NCBI GenBank assembly: GCA_003022655.1
Contig: PXSX01000328.1
Coordinates: 1-16,211 of the forward strand
Length of the DNA: 16,211 nt
Origin: Bacteroidetes bacterium QH_1_64_81
GTDB taxonomy: Bacteria; Bacteroidota; Rhodothermia; Rhodothermales; Salinibacteraceae
Reading direction: 5' to 3'
Positions 14,059-16,211 of the stretch are shown here, piece by piece (position 1 is the first letter of the stretch; each line of letters starts with the position of its first letter). The notes under the pieces were generated by a model. It was not told the DNA's origin, did not search any database, and worked only from the letters and a program-made list of their open reading frames with translations. The translations under genes and the position numbers were made by a program.

Positions 14059-14874
14059 ATGGATCTCGCGATTTGGGACTATCCCCCCGCCGAATTCCTG
14101 GTCTCCGGGTTCACATCCGGGGCGGTCAGCAATCCGTTCCAGATCAAGCGCCACCGGCCCGAGGAATGCGCCGCCCTGCTGGTGGAGGACGAGGTCGACG
14201 TGGCCCTGATGCCCAGCATGCTGGCCCTACAGGCGAGCAATGCCCTCGATATTATTCCGAGCGTAGGGCTCGTGTCGTGGCGGTACCCGTACGCCCGGCT
14301 GGCGTGGAGCGGGGGGCTGCACGACTTTCCGGAGACGATCGCCTACGATCGGCGCGTCGCACAAGAGCGCCTCGTCACCCGCATTATCCTGCACGAGCAT
14401 TATCAGGTCGATCCCACGTTCGTCCCGTACGATCAGCGCCCCCCGAAAAAGCTGATCGAGACCGACGAGGACGCGGCTCTGCTAGTGGGGCCGGAGGTGC
14501 CGTCCCTGCAGCCCGACCGGTTCACCATCGACATTGGCCGCGAGTGGTATGAGCTCTCCAACTACCCGATGGTATGGGGGATGTACGCCACCAAGCGGGA
14601 CCGCGCCACGGATGAGACGATTGAAGCGCTCATTGCCTCGGGCGAGGCGGCGGACGAGAACCGGGACGTCTGGGTCCAGGCGCAGGAGACGACCGCGTCG
14701 CTGAACGAGTTTTACCGGGAAGACCTCCGTACGGGCCTCGACAAGCTCGCCATCGCCAGCCTCACCGAGTTCCGAAAGTATCTCTTCTACTACGACGTCA
14801 CGGAGGACATCCCCGATCTTCCATTCGTGTACCTTGACGAAGAGGAAGAGGAGGATGAGTCGTTGAATCATTGA
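14059..14874 (+). CDS. MqnA/MqnD-family protein (futalosine-type menaquinone pathway)
   Basis: A 271-residue protein that fits the periplasmic-binding-like fold shared by MqnA (chorismate dehydratase) and MqnD (cyclic futalosine lyase). Evidence is the pattern ECAALLVEDEVDVALMPSMLAL (residues 35-56), which corresponds to the family's L..GelDvalmPs segment, then IIPSVGLVSWRYPYARLAWS, a hinge and second lobe, and REWYELSNYPMVWGMYATKR, matching the family's W...t.lPfv.a.W region. The first strand is diverged from typical MqnA, so I do not assign a gene symbol or exact reaction. If it is MqnA it would make 3-[(1-carboxyvinyl)oxy]benzoate from chorismate. The C-terminus is acidic (EEEEEDE). No other menaquinone gene is in the window. 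smpB follows after 12 bases, suggesting co-transcription. A TTTCGAACGG motif lies 49 bases upstream. Confidence 0.6.
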   Translation: MDLAIWDYPPAEFLVSGFTSGAVSNPFQIKRHRPEECAALLVEDEVDVALMPSMLALQASNALDIIPSVGLVSWRYPYARLAWSGGLHDFPETIAYDRRVAQERLVTRIILHEHYQVDPTFVPYDQRPPKKLIETDEDAALLVGPEVPSLQPDRFTIDIGREWYELSNYPMVWGMYATKRDRATDETIEALIASGEAADENRDVWVQAQETTASLNEFYREDLRTGLDKLAIASLTEFRKYLFYYDVTEDIPDLPFVYLDEEEEEDESLNH

Positions 14875-14886
14875 TCCAATGAACCC

Positions 14887-15351
14887 ATGGCTGAAGGCGT
14901 CGAGATCGTTGCGCGCAATAAGAAGGCGCAGTTCGAGTACGACATTGAGGAGACCCTCGAGGCGGGACTCGTGCTGGAGGGGTCAGAGGTGAAGTCCGTC
15001 CGGCAGGAAAAGGCCAGCCTCGACGGGGCGTACTGCCAGGTGGACCGGAACGGCGAGATGAAGATCCACGGGATGTACATCAAGCCGTACGAGGAGGCCG
15101 GTCCCTTCGGGCACGAACCCCGGCGGAACCGCAAACTGCTGCTCCACGACCGACAAATCCAGAAGTGGGGCCAGAGGGCCGAGCGGGAAGGCTACACCAT
15201 CGTGCCGCTTGCGCTGTATTTTCGGGACGGGTGGGCCAAGTTGAAGATCGGCCTCGCCAAAGGACGACAGAAGCACGACAAGCGACAGGCCATCAAGGAG
15301 CGAGAAATGGAGCGTCGCATGAAGCAACAGCAGAGTGACTATAACTTTTAG
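14887..15351 (+). CDS. smpB: SsrA-binding protein SmpB
   Basis: Binds tmRNA and places it in the A site of stalled ribosomes for trans-translation. At 154 residues the length is standard. The motifs in order are [38 protein letters not shown], the [13 protein letters not shown] segment, and [25 protein letters not shown] followed by [11 protein letters not shown]. The C-terminal tail (residues 130-154) is basic and helical, as required for sitting in the mRNA channel. ATG at 14887 begins [14 protein letters not shown], the usual distance before NKKA. It starts 12 bases after the MqnA-like gene. The tmRNA gene itself is not in this window. Confidence 0.97.
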   Translation: MAEGVEIVARNKKAQFEYDIEETLEAGLVLEGSEVKSVRQEKASLDGAYCQVDRNGEMKIHGMYIKPYEEAGPFGHEPRRNRKLLLHDRQIQKWGQRAEREGYTIVPLALYFRDGWAKLKIGLAKGRQKHDKRQAIKEREMERRMKQQQSDYNF

Positions 15352-15372
15352 GGAGAGAACGGGTTAGGGAGA
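15348..15372 (+). repeat. Short direct repeat TTAGGGAGA after smpB
   Basis: TTAGGGAGA occurs at 15348-15356, where it includes the smpB stop codon, and again at 15364-15372. As with the heptamers at 6696, a repeat touches the end of a coding region. It is too short to be sure it is more than chance. Confidence 0.3.
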
Positions 15373-15392
15373 AGAGCGTAAGAGAAGACTAG

Positions 15393-16211
<819 letters not shown>

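Overview
The window looks like chromosomal DNA from a halophilic member of the Rhodothermota (Salinibacter-like). This rests on four things seen in the sequence: high GC over most of its length, strongly acidic proteins with Asp/Glu-rich tails, start codons almost without Shine-Dalgarno sequences, and Bacteroidota-type protein features such as an S16 with a long tail and a TrmD with GRYKG in place of the usual GRYEG. The lineage is an inference from style; no rRNA is present.

Layout. (1) 1-1627 is visibly less GC-rich and reads as the end of an integron gene-cassette array: short forward ORFs, each followed by an imperfect palindrome flanked by GCATAAC and GTTATGC (attC sites). Two cassettes are complete: a two-helix membrane protein (245-667) and a lipocalin-like lipoprotein (944-1348). 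A broken third ORF follows at 1490-1627. No integrase is in the window. (2) 1774-2418 (minus) is a HAD-hydrolase pseudogene that has lost both the N-terminal DxD motif and the GDxxxD motif. (3) 2566-5343 is an intact DNA polymerase I with 5' nuclease, proofreading exonuclease and polymerase domains, and a Tyr at the dideoxynucleotide-selectivity position. (4) 5442-8150 holds a tandem pair of M16 peptidase-like genes. The first, with the zinc-binding HxxEH motif, is broken by a frameshift with missing codons; the second lacks the zinc site. Heptamer-based repeats flank the first gene. (5) 8131-9432 (minus) encodes 5-formyltetrahydrofolate cyclo-ligase followed by a PspC-domain membrane protein; the latter overlaps the second M16 gene tail to tail. 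(6) 9878-13824 is the translation and secretion cluster ffh-rpsP-rimM-trmD-rplS. (7) 14059-16211 holds an MqnA/MqnD-like protein, smpB, and the 5' part of tyrS, which is cut by the window end.

The core of the window is housekeeping: protein targeting (Ffh), ribosomal proteins S16 and L19, 30S maturation (RimM), tRNA G37 methylation (TrmD), trans-translation (SmpB), tRNA charging (TyrRS) and DNA repair/replication (PolI). The unusual biology is at the left end (cassette array), in the two decayed neighbours of polA, and in small intergenic elements: heptamer arrays, a TTTCGAACTG motif shared by the rpsP and rplS leaders, and a dispersed GTCAT...ATGAC palindrome. I did not find convincing evidence of a wholly new defence or metabolic system; the cassette array is the best candidate for undescribed content.
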